From positions 1-44,995 of the IMG/VR virus record IMGVR_UViG_3300033182_000902: DNA of 44,995 nucleotides. One strand, given 5' to 3'. The position numbers and the translations under genes are program-made. Source of the stretch: a virus. Shown here piece by piece: positions 32,270 to 39,772 of this stretch; the first letter of the stretch is position 1, and each line of letters starts with the position of its first letter. The notes under the pieces were generated by a model. That model did no database searches and had not been told where the DNA came from. It saw only the letters and a program-made list of their open reading frames with translations.

Positions 32270-33140
32270 GTAAATCCTTATATAATCTTGAATAATTACA
32301 AATGAATTTTATCTCTTCAACATCACCCTGTATTCTCTTATTTTTAAAATCGTTCTTTTTTACTTTGACATATTTAGGCCAACGACTTTGTAATTTTTCA
32401 ATCATTTGATTGTTGAGCTCAATAGTTCTACCTGCTGCATTACAACCTTCATGACTATCATAAGTTAAAGGTTTAGTTGTGACACAAAATTCATTTGAAA
32501 CTCTGTTCCTATGTCCTAATTCTAGGAGTTGCATATTCACCCAAACATCTTCACATGTAGTTAAAGAGGTCCAATCTACTAAATCTCTTGGGAGTTTTTT
32601 ACCATTGTAAAATTGGGTGCCTACAACATTACTATTGTCTGTGAAATAATTTCTAGGAAGAGGTAAAGTGGCCATTCTCAATCCAGCCAAAGTTATCCCC
32701 TCATCAAACCAAGATTTGATTGTAGTGAACATATCATCAAAATCTTTTTCGTTCATGGGATAAAACTTCCACCAACCCAACTGATCCATCTCAGGATTCT
32801 TTTCCAGAAATGTATCTGGTTTTTTCATATTGACAACTTCATCATGCCTAGGATCTCCTTGCACATGAGTCCAAATGTCTCTGAATCTTCTTCTAAATCC
32901 TAGATCATCATCAAAGGTCACATAGTCAATATCACCTGCATGATAAGCAATCCATTCTCTAGTCTCTGCAACATTAGAAACTTGTTTGTCAATGATTGTT
33001 ATCGGTAAATCTCCATGTAACTCTGCTTCCTCTTCTCTGACTACTAATGTGGCGATTTCTTGATATTTCTCTGGAAGATTAAAAAATGTTTTCTGTTTAC
33101 CAACTCTTTTGTAAGTGGGTATGTATATTTTCTCAATCAC
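32244..33140 (-). CDS. TET-associated glycosyltransferase (GT-A fold), GTG start
   Basis: The 298-residue product has IYIPTYKRVGKQKTFFNLPE, ATLVVREEEAELHG and ETREWIAYHAGDIDYVTFDD with a DDD metal site at 77-79. This arrangement fits the TET-associated glycosyltransferase family, which in phages glycosylates 5-hydroxymethylpyrimidines in DNA. Start is GTG at 33140 with GAGGGG seven bases upstream, overlapping the TET stop by eight bases. It directly follows the dioxygenase that would make its acceptor. The sugar cannot be told from sequence. Confidence 0.82.
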   Translation of the reverse strand: MIEKIYIPTYKRVGKQKTFFNLPEKYQEIATLVVREEEAELHGDLPITIIDKQVSNVAETREWIAYHAGDIDYVTFDDDLGFRRRFRDIWTHVQGDPRHDEVVNMKKPDTFLEKNPEMDQLGWWKFYPMNEKDFDDMFTTIKSWFDEGITLAGLRMATLPLPRNYFTDNSNVVGTQFYNGKKLPRDLVDWTSLTTCEDVWVNMQLLELGHRNRVSNEFCVTTKPLTYDSHEGCNAAGRTIELNNQMIEKLQSRWPKYVKVKKNDFKNKRIQGDVEEIKFICNYSRLYKDLHGKSISQR

Positions 33141-34104
33141 TAAAAAACCCCTCTAGAGTGCTTTTATTGGCATGTTTACCAATCGGTTTCTCACTTTTAC
33201 CAAGTTGACCTATTGTTGCAACTCTCCTGTCACAATATGAGACACAAGACAATCTTGTACCCTCACCTTTGATTTCAGTCACACCATGTAAATCACCAGA
33301 ATTTGTTATGAGAACAGAATTATCATCCACGTTAATGGCAACCCTATATCTAGGTAATACAAAGAAAGCACCATTATAATCACCAACTCTGAAAACAGCC
33401 ATAGTAGTTTTACCTCCAAGGTCACCACTATCAATATGAGCAGACATCCTTTTTGTAATTCGTTCATTGTATTTGTTAGGACTGAATGTAGTATATATGC
33501 CGACTCTATGTTCTTCTTTTATGAAACTTTCACAGAATGATTTTTGTCTTTGCCAAGCTTCTGGTTGTCCTTCTCGGAAAGCAATCTCACACCCCTTACC
33601 GATTTCTTTTAGTACATCCCACTTGTCAGGATTATTTTTGGCCCAAACGGACAGACCAATCTTTCCTGTAAATCTTCCCTTTTTGAAACCAGCCATAATA
33701 GAATGGATCTCGTTGGCCTCAGCAATATCAGTCCAAGATCCATCTTTCTTTTTAAGATAGTAAGAGTTTGGAGTCCTGAGCTTGTAATCAACCCCCTCTT
33801 CCATCCCTTTGGCTTTCATCTCATCATGATCTATCGGTCCAGCAGCATTAGCCCTCATGGTAGAGGTTTCGTTTATGTCATTCAAAGTAACGACAAGGTG
33901 ATCTCTATTCTCATAAACATTTGGAATTACTGTGGCAATAGGAACTGGATCAAATGAAGAAGAAGGACTGAAGATGTTCACACCATTCTCATAATCTTTC
34001 GTATGAACAATCAAATCATATGCATCTTCAGTCAACCACTTCCCTTCCCATTCTTCATTTGTTTCTTTAAAATCTAATTCAACTGGGGCTTCTAAATTTT
34101 GCAT
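33133..34104 (-). CDS. TET/JBP-family 5-methylcytosine dioxygenase
   Basis: Residues 221-290 hold the TET/JBP core: His223 and Asp225 in SAHIDSGDLGG, then GAFFVLPRYRVAINVDDNSV, third ligand His273 in SGDLHGVTEI and 2-oxoglutarate-binding Arg284 in TRLSCVSY. The enzyme uses Fe(II), O2 and 2-oxoglutarate to oxidise 5-methylcytosine in DNA to 5-hydroxymethylcytosine. Metavirome-derived phage TETs working with a linked C5 methyltransferase are known. Length (323) and the intact H-x-D...H...R set argue for activity. It overlaps the methyltransferase by 13 bases and the glycosyltransferase by eight. Confidence 0.88.
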   Translation of the reverse strand: MQNLEAPVELDFKETNEEWEGKWLTEDAYDLIVHTKDYENGVNIFSPSSSFDPVPIATVIPNVYENRDHLVVTLNDINETSTMRANAAGPIDHDEMKAKGMEEGVDYKLRTPNSYYLKKKDGSWTDIAEANEIHSIMAGFKKGRFTGKIGLSVWAKNNPDKWDVLKEIGKGCEIAFREGQPEAWQRQKSFCESFIKEEHRVGIYTTFSPNKYNERITKRMSAHIDSGDLGGKTTMAVFRVGDYNGAFFVLPRYRVAINVDDNSVLITNSGDLHGVTEIKGEGTRLSCVSYCDRRVATIGQLGKSEKPIGKHANKSTLEGFFSD

Positions 34105-35243
34105 AATACCTTTTCATAAATTGAGTTAGCATTGTGCATCATGTGATAAGGAGCCACCATCAAACCAATTCTTCGGTACTTGTCATCCAGTTTTTCAGAC
34201 TCATGAAATTTGTAATCATCTGGTAAAGACATAATTCTCAGACACTCTTTGACAGTATATTGCCGATCTTCTTCTGGATGAATCAAACAGGACATACCTG
34301 TAGTCTGTCCTGTTTCTGTCAAAGTATTTGACGGAACCATCCACCCGATTCTACGAGTCTGAAAATATTTGTTATCTGGAACATATTGACCTAGTTCTTG
34401 ATAAGCAGCACCTTGTTTCACTGGCCAAGGATTATTGATATGATCCTTTGGTAACAAATGCATCCACTCATATTTAGGCCTCCTCTTCATGTCTTCTCTC
34501 AAAAACTCAGCGTCTCTCATGTTCTCTTCATCTTCTTGAAGATCTAGTATTGCATCTTTCAATGTAGGAACTGGACGGAGTTGTTCTGGAAAAAGACTTT
34601 GAACTGTCATAAAATTAATTCCAAGTTTGTCTGCAATATCATCTCTGATGCAAAAGAAAAATATTCTTTCCCTCTTTTGTGGAACACCATAATCAGCAGC
34701 ACTCATAACTTTGTGACCGACTGTATACCCAATACTTTCAAACCCTTTGACCATTTCATTGAAATAGTCTCTAGCATGATTCATTGTAAGACCTTTTACA
34801 TTTTCACATACTATGACTTTAGGTTTGAGTATCCCACCCATCTCTATAAAATCAAATGTCAAATCTTCAATGTTGGTCTGAACATGACCATAGACTTTTT
34901 TGGTTTGACCCCATCCAGCTCGTTTCTTACCTGCCATACTGAATGGTGGACATGGTGGAGATCCATCAAGAATATCTAACTCGCCCTCTTGTATTCCTAC
35001 TCGTTTCATCAACTCAGGAACATCAAGAGAACGAATATCTTGACAGATTGTTAGAGCATCTGGAAAGTTCATCTTATAAGTATCAACAGCGATTTTCTGA
35101 AACTCATTCATAGCAAGTAGGTGGCCTCCAGCGAGTTTGTAACCTATTGAAGAACCACCTCCCCCTGCAAATGTAGAAATGTAAGTAAATCTTTTACGTT
35201 CTGCTGAAGCATAAACATCAGCTAGTGTGTATGGCTGATACAT
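34092..35243 (-). CDS. dcm: DNA (cytosine-5) methyltransferase
   Basis: C5 methyltransferase motifs are in order: FAGGGGSSIGYK (I, SAM), DGSPPCPPFSMAG (IV, catalytic Cys98), CENVKG (VI, Glu147), QKRERIFFF (VIII, Q-x-R-x-R) and a C-terminal RRIGWMVPSNTLTETGQ-like target region. Start ATG at 35243 has AGGAGG five bases upstream; the TTG before it is rejected. It methylates cytosine in a sequence context that cannot be read off. No restriction enzyme is nearby, and a TET dioxygenase and glycosyltransferase follow, so its product is probably an intermediate, not an end mark. Reported phage partners act at GpC. Confidence 0.9.
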   Translation of the reverse strand: MYQPYTLADVYASAERKRFTYISTFAGGGGSSIGYKLAGGHLLAMNEFQKIAVDTYKMNFPDALTICQDIRSLDVPELMKRVGIQEGELDILDGSPPCPPFSMAGKKRAGWGQTKKVYGHVQTNIEDLTFDFIEMGGILKPKVIVCENVKGLTMNHARDYFNEMVKGFESIGYTVGHKVMSAADYGVPQKRERIFFFCIRDDIADKLGINFMTVQSLFPEQLRPVPTLKDAILDLQEDEENMRDAEFLREDMKRRPKYEWMHLLPKDHINNPWPVKQGAAYQELGQYVPDNKYFQTRRIGWMVPSNTLTETGQTTGMSCLIHPEEDRQYTVKECLRIMSLPDDYKFHESEKLDDKYRRIGLMVAPYHMMHNANSIYEKVLCKI

Positions 35244-35282
35244 CAAAACCTCCTTTCATACTATTTAGCATTATTTTTTTCA

Positions 35283-36227
35283 TTACCTAAACTCACACTC
35301 AACCATAATTTCAGTCAGACAGGCAACAAGATTGATCTCTTGATCAGCCACAAAGGCTGACTTGTACTGATAGTCGGCAATGATCAAAACTGCTTGAGGA
35401 AGAGATTGGGGTTTCAAATGAGAACTCAGATTATCATACAGTTTACGATACATCCTTCCTGCATCCTGATCAATATTCTGATTAGTCCACTTACGAACTT
35501 CACTGAACTTTTTACCCTTCAAAGCAGAAACCAGTTCTTTTAGATTGATTTCAGAGATGTTGGAAAGAATACCTGAATCAATACAACCAGATGAGGAATA
35601 ACGTTGAACTTCATTGATCACTCTCCGAAAATCTGGAAAGTGTTTCATGATCATCTCAACCAAAACCTTTTGGTCATAATCCACACTCTCTTCAGTCAAG
35701 ATATACTGAAGTCGTTTCATCTGACGTTCTGCAATCTTTGGTTTCTCATTCGCAGGAATAGAGAAGTTGAAGACAGCACAACGAGAATGAATTGGGTCAA
35801 TAATTCTATTCGGATAGTTACACGTGAAAATGAACGAGACGTTGTTGCCAAACTTCTCAATGAATCCCCTCAGTGCAGGTTGTACTGAGTCAGGGTTCAT
35901 ATAATCGCCTTCGTCCATGATAATGGCCTTACGATTACCAGACATAGAAACAGAACTACAAAATTGATTCATTGTAGTTCTAACAGTGTCAATGTTCCTA
36001 CCTTCATCAGAGCCATTGACCATCAAATAATCAGTATTTGTTTCTATACATAATGCTTTAGCAGTAGTAGTTTTACCAGTGCCTGGACTACCTGCAAGAA
36101 TGAGGTTGGGAACCTTCCCTGCGTCAACATACTCAGAGAAGGTTTCCTCAAGGTCGGACGGTAAAATACAGTCCTTCACGGTCTGTGGCCGATACTTCTC
36201 AACCCACAGAAAATCATCACGATTCAT
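35283..36227 (-). CDS. gp44: Clamp loader large subunit, T4 gp44-like AAA+ ATPase
   Basis: WVEKYRPQTVKDCILP at the N-terminus, Walker A GSPGTGKT at 46-53, a Walker B IIMDEGDYM (about 108) and HSRCAVFNF with the SRC arginine finger identify gp44. It forms the gp44/62 complex that opens and loads the gp45 clamp with ATP. The start is set at the ATG at 36227, eight bases after AGGGG; a GTG and ATG further upstream overlap the gp45 stop. It is followed by a 39-base gap and then the modification cassette instead of gp62. Confidence 0.94.
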   Translation of the reverse strand: MNRDDFLWVEKYRPQTVKDCILPSDLEETFSEYVDAGKVPNLILAGSPGTGKTTTAKALCIETNTDYLMVNGSDEGRNIDTVRTTMNQFCSSVSMSGNRKAIIMDEGDYMNPDSVQPALRGFIEKFGNNVSFIFTCNYPNRIIDPIHSRCAVFNFSIPANEKPKIAERQMKRLQYILTEESVDYDQKVLVEMIMKHFPDFRRVINEVQRYSSSGCIDSGILSNISEINLKELVSALKGKKFSEVRKWTNQNIDQDAGRMYRKLYDNLSSHLKPQSLPQAVLIIADYQYKSAFVADQEINLVACLTEIMVECEFR

Positions 36228-36232
36228 TGTCA

Positions 36233-36889
36233 TCACCCCTCGTATTTGGAGTCAGATTCAGTAGCAATAAAATAGGTAAGAGTAGACTCTTTATGAGAAA
36301 ACTTAGAGATACCCTTGGAAGTGATCTCTACATCATAGGAGCCAGGAAAAAGTTTGAGGTTTTCAATCTTGAACACCATCTTGAACCGTTTATCGGTCTC
36401 ACCGATTTCAGTCTTGAAGGTGTCAGAAGAAGAATTGTTTACATCATCAGCTTCAAGATAGATTTTAGATCCATCTCCACTAAAACAAATATGTGGTAGA
36501 CCCAACATGGCAGCCGCCTTGATGGTTTGACTGAAGTCTGCCTTAGACATGGTAGCCTTGACTTCTGCGTCAGGGAAACTCAGTTCTTTCTCTGGAGGAA
36601 CAACGATCATGGCAGGGTCGGCAAACATATAATTCACCTTTCCCCCGATGTTCATCGTATTGTCTCCAATTTCCAGATCGGGCTGGTCAAAGAGCGAGAT
36701 TACACCAAGAAGTTTGTTCAGGTCATAGATTGCAAAGTCTTTAGGGAAAGACTCTGTGATGGTCACAGATGCAAGGATGTTCTTCTGAGGAGAAATAGTT
36801 GTGAGTTTCTGACCAGACTTGAACTGAATGTTTTGATTGATACCTGCAAAGTTTTTCAACAATGCAAGGGTTTGTTCGGATAGTTTCAT
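36233..36889 (-). CDS. gp45: Sliding clamp, T4 gp45-like
   Basis: The 218 residues match gp45 in MKLSEQTLALLKNFAGINQN, KSGQKLTTISPQKNILA, FAIYDLNKLLGVISLF and the C-terminal YFIATESDSKY. The trimeric ring tethers gp43 and in T4 also activates late transcription with gp33 and gp55. A sigma70-like promoter lies 34-61 bases upstream, so this gene heads the clamp operon. GGAG precedes the ATG. Confidence 0.95.
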   Translation of the reverse strand: MKLSEQTLALLKNFAGINQNIQFKSGQKLTTISPQKNILASVTITESFPKDFAIYDLNKLLGVISLFDQPDLEIGDNTMNIGGKVNYMFADPAMIVVPPEKELSFPDAEVKATMSKADFSQTIKAAAMLGLPHICFSGDGSKIYLEADDVNNSSSDTFKTEIGETDKRFKMVFKIENLKLFPGSYDVEITSKGISKFSHKESTLTYFIATESDSKYEG

Positions 36890-36922
36890 AGGATCTCCAT
36901 AACGGTTTCAAACACAAATATT

Positions 36923-36950
36923 ATTATACCACAGATGATGTATCTGTCAA
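36923..36950 (-). promoter_or_regulatory. Sigma70-like promoter for the gp45 operon
   Basis: Minus strand TTGACA (36950-36945), 16 bases, TATAAT (36928-36923), ending 34 bases before gp45. Both boxes are perfect. It should drive gp45, gp44, the cytosine modification cassette, gp62 and regA together. Confidence 0.8.
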
Positions 36951-37909
36951 TCCTTCTTCTCTTTCTTCAACTTACGAGCCAGTTGTCTTCGTTCTGCACG
37001 AGACAATTGTTTACCAGCAGTCTCTTCTGCCATCTTCTCTTCAGCCTCAGTGACTTGATGAGGTCTAGAGGTGGTATCATAACCATGAGCAGCATAGTCA
37101 AGATTAGCAAGAGCACCCATTGTACCATTGAATACATAAGATCCAACATGACCAAGATTCATCCACGGGCACAACCATGTTTTGATGCCAATCTTCCGTG
37201 TGAACTGACAGAACATATAGTCCTCTGAAAGGTATCGGTCAGAACCACTGGACCCTTCACCTGCAAAAGCTTTGGAGTCAATCACTGTATCAAAGAACGA
37301 GTGAATGTACCGTGAACCATCAAAGTGTTCTGAGCGGTTATGGTCTGGTTTATAGGTGAACTGCGGATACGCATCTCGGAACTTCTCAAAAACTTCTCGC
37401 CGAATCATCATAAATCCAGTACCAATCTCAAGCACTTCCACGGGCTCTGTGATTTTGATTTCATTGGTTCCTGCCACAGGATTGAACACAAAGTCACCAG
37501 TGTACTGCTCTAATTCAGTAGGATTATTATCACTCAACCCCGCATCAACGGCATTCCTGACCTTTTCCCAAGCAATAGTTTTCTTGGGATATGGGGCTCC
37601 AATAATCTCTTTATCCAGAGCAGCCAGAGTCAGAACATCATTGGGATTGAAATGAATATCTGAGTCAATGAACATCAGGTGAGTGTATGGACTACGAAGG
37701 AATTCATCTACCAGATAGTTACGTGCACGTGTAATCAGAGATTCATTGAAGAGGTAGAAAAACCGTACATCCATTCCGTACTGAGTTGCAATAGTTGCAA
37801 GGTCAGCAGTAGATTTGGTGTACATTCCACTGCACATTCCACCGTACATTGGAGTTGCCACGAAAATCTTCTTCTTTCGCAACTCCTCAATTTTGATCTC
37901 AATCTCCAT
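36947..37909 (-). CDS. GT-A family glycosyltransferase, 320 aa
   Basis: VATPMYGGMCSGMYTKSTA, FFYLFNESLITRARNYLVDEF and THLMFIDSDIHFNP with the DxD-type metal motif (DSD, about residue 82) identify a GT-A glycosyltransferase of a type common in marine phages. WHETHER it acts on DNA, phage protein or host surface is not shown; the nearby 5hmC pathway makes DNA one candidate. The C-terminal tail (RAERRQLARKLKKEKKD) is strongly basic, which would suit nucleic acid contact. It follows the peroxiredoxin gene after one base and contains the -35 box of the gp45 promoter at its end. Confidence 0.8.
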   Translation of the reverse strand: MEIEIKIEELRKKKIFVATPMYGGMCSGMYTKSTADLATIATQYGMDVRFFYLFNESLITRARNYLVDEFLRSPYTHLMFIDSDIHFNPNDVLTLAALDKEIIGAPYPKKTIAWEKVRNAVDAGLSDNNPTELEQYTGDFVFNPVAGTNEIKITEPVEVLEIGTGFMMIRREVFEKFRDAYPQFTYKPDHNRSEHFDGSRYIHSFFDTVIDSKAFAGEGSSGSDRYLSEDYMFCQFTRKIGIKTWLCPWMNLGHVGSYVFNGTMGALANLDYAAHGYDTTSRPHQVTEAEEKMAEETAGKQLSRAERRQLARKLKKEKKD

Positions 37910-37910
37910 T

Positions 37911-38444
37911 TTATCCTTTTTGGTTTTTCAAATAATTCAACATAGTTTCAGGATCAGATACTCTGTAAGGATCAACGTTAACATTGTCATCAAATCCAGG
38001 CTCTTCAAAAATCTGTTGAATCACTCCGTCTTCAACATACATGGAATACCGCCATGAACGTTCTCCAAACCCGAGATTCTTTTTCTCTACGAGATATCCC
38101 ATCTTGCGAGTGAATTCTCCGTTACCGTCAGGAATGAATGTCAGGTTTTTGACAGACAGATTTACCCACCACTGATGCATTACAAATGCATCGTTGACTG
38201 AGATACAGATCACATCATCCACACCCAACTCCTTGAACTCATTATACACTTCGTCGTAGGTAGGGACTTGATAATTGCTACAGGTCGGGGTAAATGCACC
38301 AGGCAGAGAGAAGGCGACCACTTTCTTTCCTTTGAAGTAGTCGTCTGTAGTCTTGTCTTCCCAGCGATATGGATTTGAACCCTCAATGGATTCATCACGA
38401 ACACGGGTTTTGAAAGTAACTGCGGGAACTTCTAGTTTAGCCAT
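37911..38444 (-). CDS. Peroxiredoxin, Prx5-like
   Basis: [18 protein letters not shown] holds the peroxidatic cysteine (Cys55 in the PxxxT-C type motif), followed by [19 protein letters not shown] and [12 protein letters not shown]. The family reduces H2O2 and alkyl hydroperoxides with thiols. At 177 residues it is full-length. A viral copy would help the cell survive oxidative stress during infection. GGAG lies ahead of the ATG. It follows a strong terminator, so transcription probably depends on readthrough or an unseen promoter. Confidence 0.9.
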   Translation of the reverse strand: MAKLEVPAVTFKTRVRDESIEGSNPYRWEDKTTDDYFKGKKVVAFSLPGAFTPTCSNYQVPTYDEVYNEFKELGVDDVICISVNDAFVMHQWWVNLSVKNLTFIPDGNGEFTRKMGYLVEKKNLGFGERSWRYSMYVEDGVIQQIFEEPGFDDNVNVDPYRVSDPETMLNYLKNQKG

Positions 38445-38466
38445 AATGTTTCTCCATCAAATCAAT

Positions 38467-38507
38467 AAAAAAAAAAAAAGATGAGAGACTCTCTCAAGCC
38501 CCTCATC
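38467..38507 (-). terminator. Strong intrinsic terminator after cobS
   Basis: On the minus strand a 12-pair stem (GATGAG at its base, several G-U pairs) with a GAGA loop is followed by 13 consecutive Ts. It separates the CobS-like gene from the peroxiredoxin gene and is the clearest terminator in the window. Confidence 0.9.
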
Positions 38508-38522
38508 TATTATATAGTCTCC

Positions 38523-39668
38523 TTAGAAAGGAGTAGTATCAATTTCTACCTCTTTCACATCCTGAGTAGGAGCACTGTCGGGTTCTACCTCAGCATCAAC
38601 CTTGGTGTAGAGGTCCAAGAAGCTAGTCTTGGTGTCCTCGTCAAACCGATTGATACACATCTGAATTGCTTTCTTACGATCACCAAAGATGGCGAATGCA
38701 TTGGCGATGTGGACCAACCTACGAGTGGCGACAATCTCATCAATACCACCTTCATAGAAGGTTTTCCGAATAATGTCTGCCCAGTTGACCAATTTCTCAC
38801 CAAAGTCACCTTGTTCAATGCCCAGAGATTGAAACACCTTGCCAAGAATCTTTTTCTCAACTGGAATAGGTGCGTACTCCTGTTCCATAGTGATAGGGAA
38901 TCTCTCAAGGAAGGCCTCGTTGAGAATGTTTGTTCCAATGAATCGGCCATCCTCAGAACCTTTACCTTTAGTGTTGGCCGTAGCCAAGACATTGAACCCA
39001 GAGGCAGGTTTGACAAACCGATTGACTTTCTTCAGAAAGACCCCTTTACCCTCAAGGACAGGCTGGAGACACATGATCTTGGAAGAGGCCAGATCAATCT
39101 CATCCAACAGAAGAACTGCTCCTCGTTCCATTGCCTTGACCACTGGACCGTCCTGCCAGACTGTGTTACCGTCTACCAAAGAATAGTGGCCCAACAGATC
39201 ATCCTCATCTGTCTCCACAGTAATGTTGACTCTGAAGAATTCACGACCTGCCTTCGCACAAGCCTGTTCAATCATCATGGTTTTCCCATTACCAGAAAGA
39301 CCAGTTATGAATGCAGGGTAATACATTCCAGACTTGATAATCTGGAAGACATCCTTGAAATGTCCAAACGGGACATACAGCGGGTCTTTAGTAGGGACCA
39401 AAGACTCATTTGGATTGTAGTACTCGGGAGAAGGAGCAGGAGCTTCAGCCTTTACAGGTTTAGTTACAGCCACAGGGGAATCGCTCTCAGTTGGAAGTTT
39501 ATAGGAACCCCGTTGAACACGATACTCGGGGCGAACGAACCAAGACGGCCAACCAAGGTTTTTGTCTCGTATAAGGGTTACAATATCATTTTTTGTCAGA
39601 ACTGCACCGTTACCGAAATGAGCAGATGCAAGGTCAACGAACTTTTGTTTTGCAGGACTCAAAGCCAT
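38523..39668 (-). CDS. cobS: CobS/MoxR-like AAA+ ATPase
   Basis: Walker A GLSGNGKT at 123-130 and Walker B LLLDEID at 186-192, followed by NVLATANTKGKGSEDGRFIG (sensor 1), mark a MoxR/CobS-type AAA+ ATPase. The N-terminal 90 residues are separate and end in an Ala/Pro linker. CobS forms part of cobaltochelatase in bacteria, but the phage protein stands beside a VWA protein, as MoxR ATPases usually do, and no cobalamin genes are near, so a chaperone-like remodelling role is more likely. It has its own promoter and 5' hairpin and a strong terminator, forming a single-gene unit. Confidence 0.88.
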   Translation of the reverse strand: MALSPAKQKFVDLASAHFGNGAVLTKNDIVTLIRDKNLGWPSWFVRPEYRVQRGSYKLPTESDSPVAVTKPVKAEAPAPSPEYYNPNESLVPTKDPLYVPFGHFKDVFQIIKSGMYYPAFITGLSGNGKTMMIEQACAKAGREFFRVNITVETDEDDLLGHYSLVDGNTVWQDGPVVKAMERGAVLLLDEIDLASSKIMCLQPVLEGKGVFLKKVNRFVKPASGFNVLATANTKGKGSEDGRFIGTNILNEAFLERFPITMEQEYAPIPVEKKILGKVFQSLGIEQGDFGEKLVNWADIIRKTFYEGGIDEIVATRRLVHIANAFAIFGDRKKAIQMCINRFDEDTKTSFLDLYTKVDAEVEPDSAPTQDVKEVEIDTTPF

Positions 39669-39700
39669 CTCAACACCATCGTTTGAGGTTCATCACAAAT

Positions 39701-39723
39701 GGGGAGTGAATCATTTCACCCCC
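39701..39723 (-). promoter_or_regulatory. 5'-leader hairpin of cobS
   Basis: GGGGAGTGAA at 39701-39710 pairs with TTCACCCCC at 39715-39723 with one bulged A and a TCAT loop. It lies just after the expected transcription start of the cobS promoter, so it would cap the mRNA 5' end and could stabilise it. Confidence 0.55.
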
Positions 39724-39738
39724 CGCATCACAACTAAT

Positions 39739-39767
39739 AGTATCCCATGTACTGAAGGAAAAGTCAA
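39739..39767 (-). promoter_or_regulatory. Sigma70-like promoter for cobS
   Basis: Minus strand TTGACT (39767-39762), 17 bases, GATACT (39744-39739). It fills the gap between the VWA gene stop and the cobS start. Confidence 0.65.
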
Positions 39768-39772
39768 CAACT

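Noticed and set aside
38481-39686. A 401-codon plus-strand open frame opposite cobS
   Set aside because: It is antisense to a gene with clear AAA+ motifs, lacks a ribosome site, begins inside the cobS terminator and its translation shows no domain. All other genes are on the minus strand.
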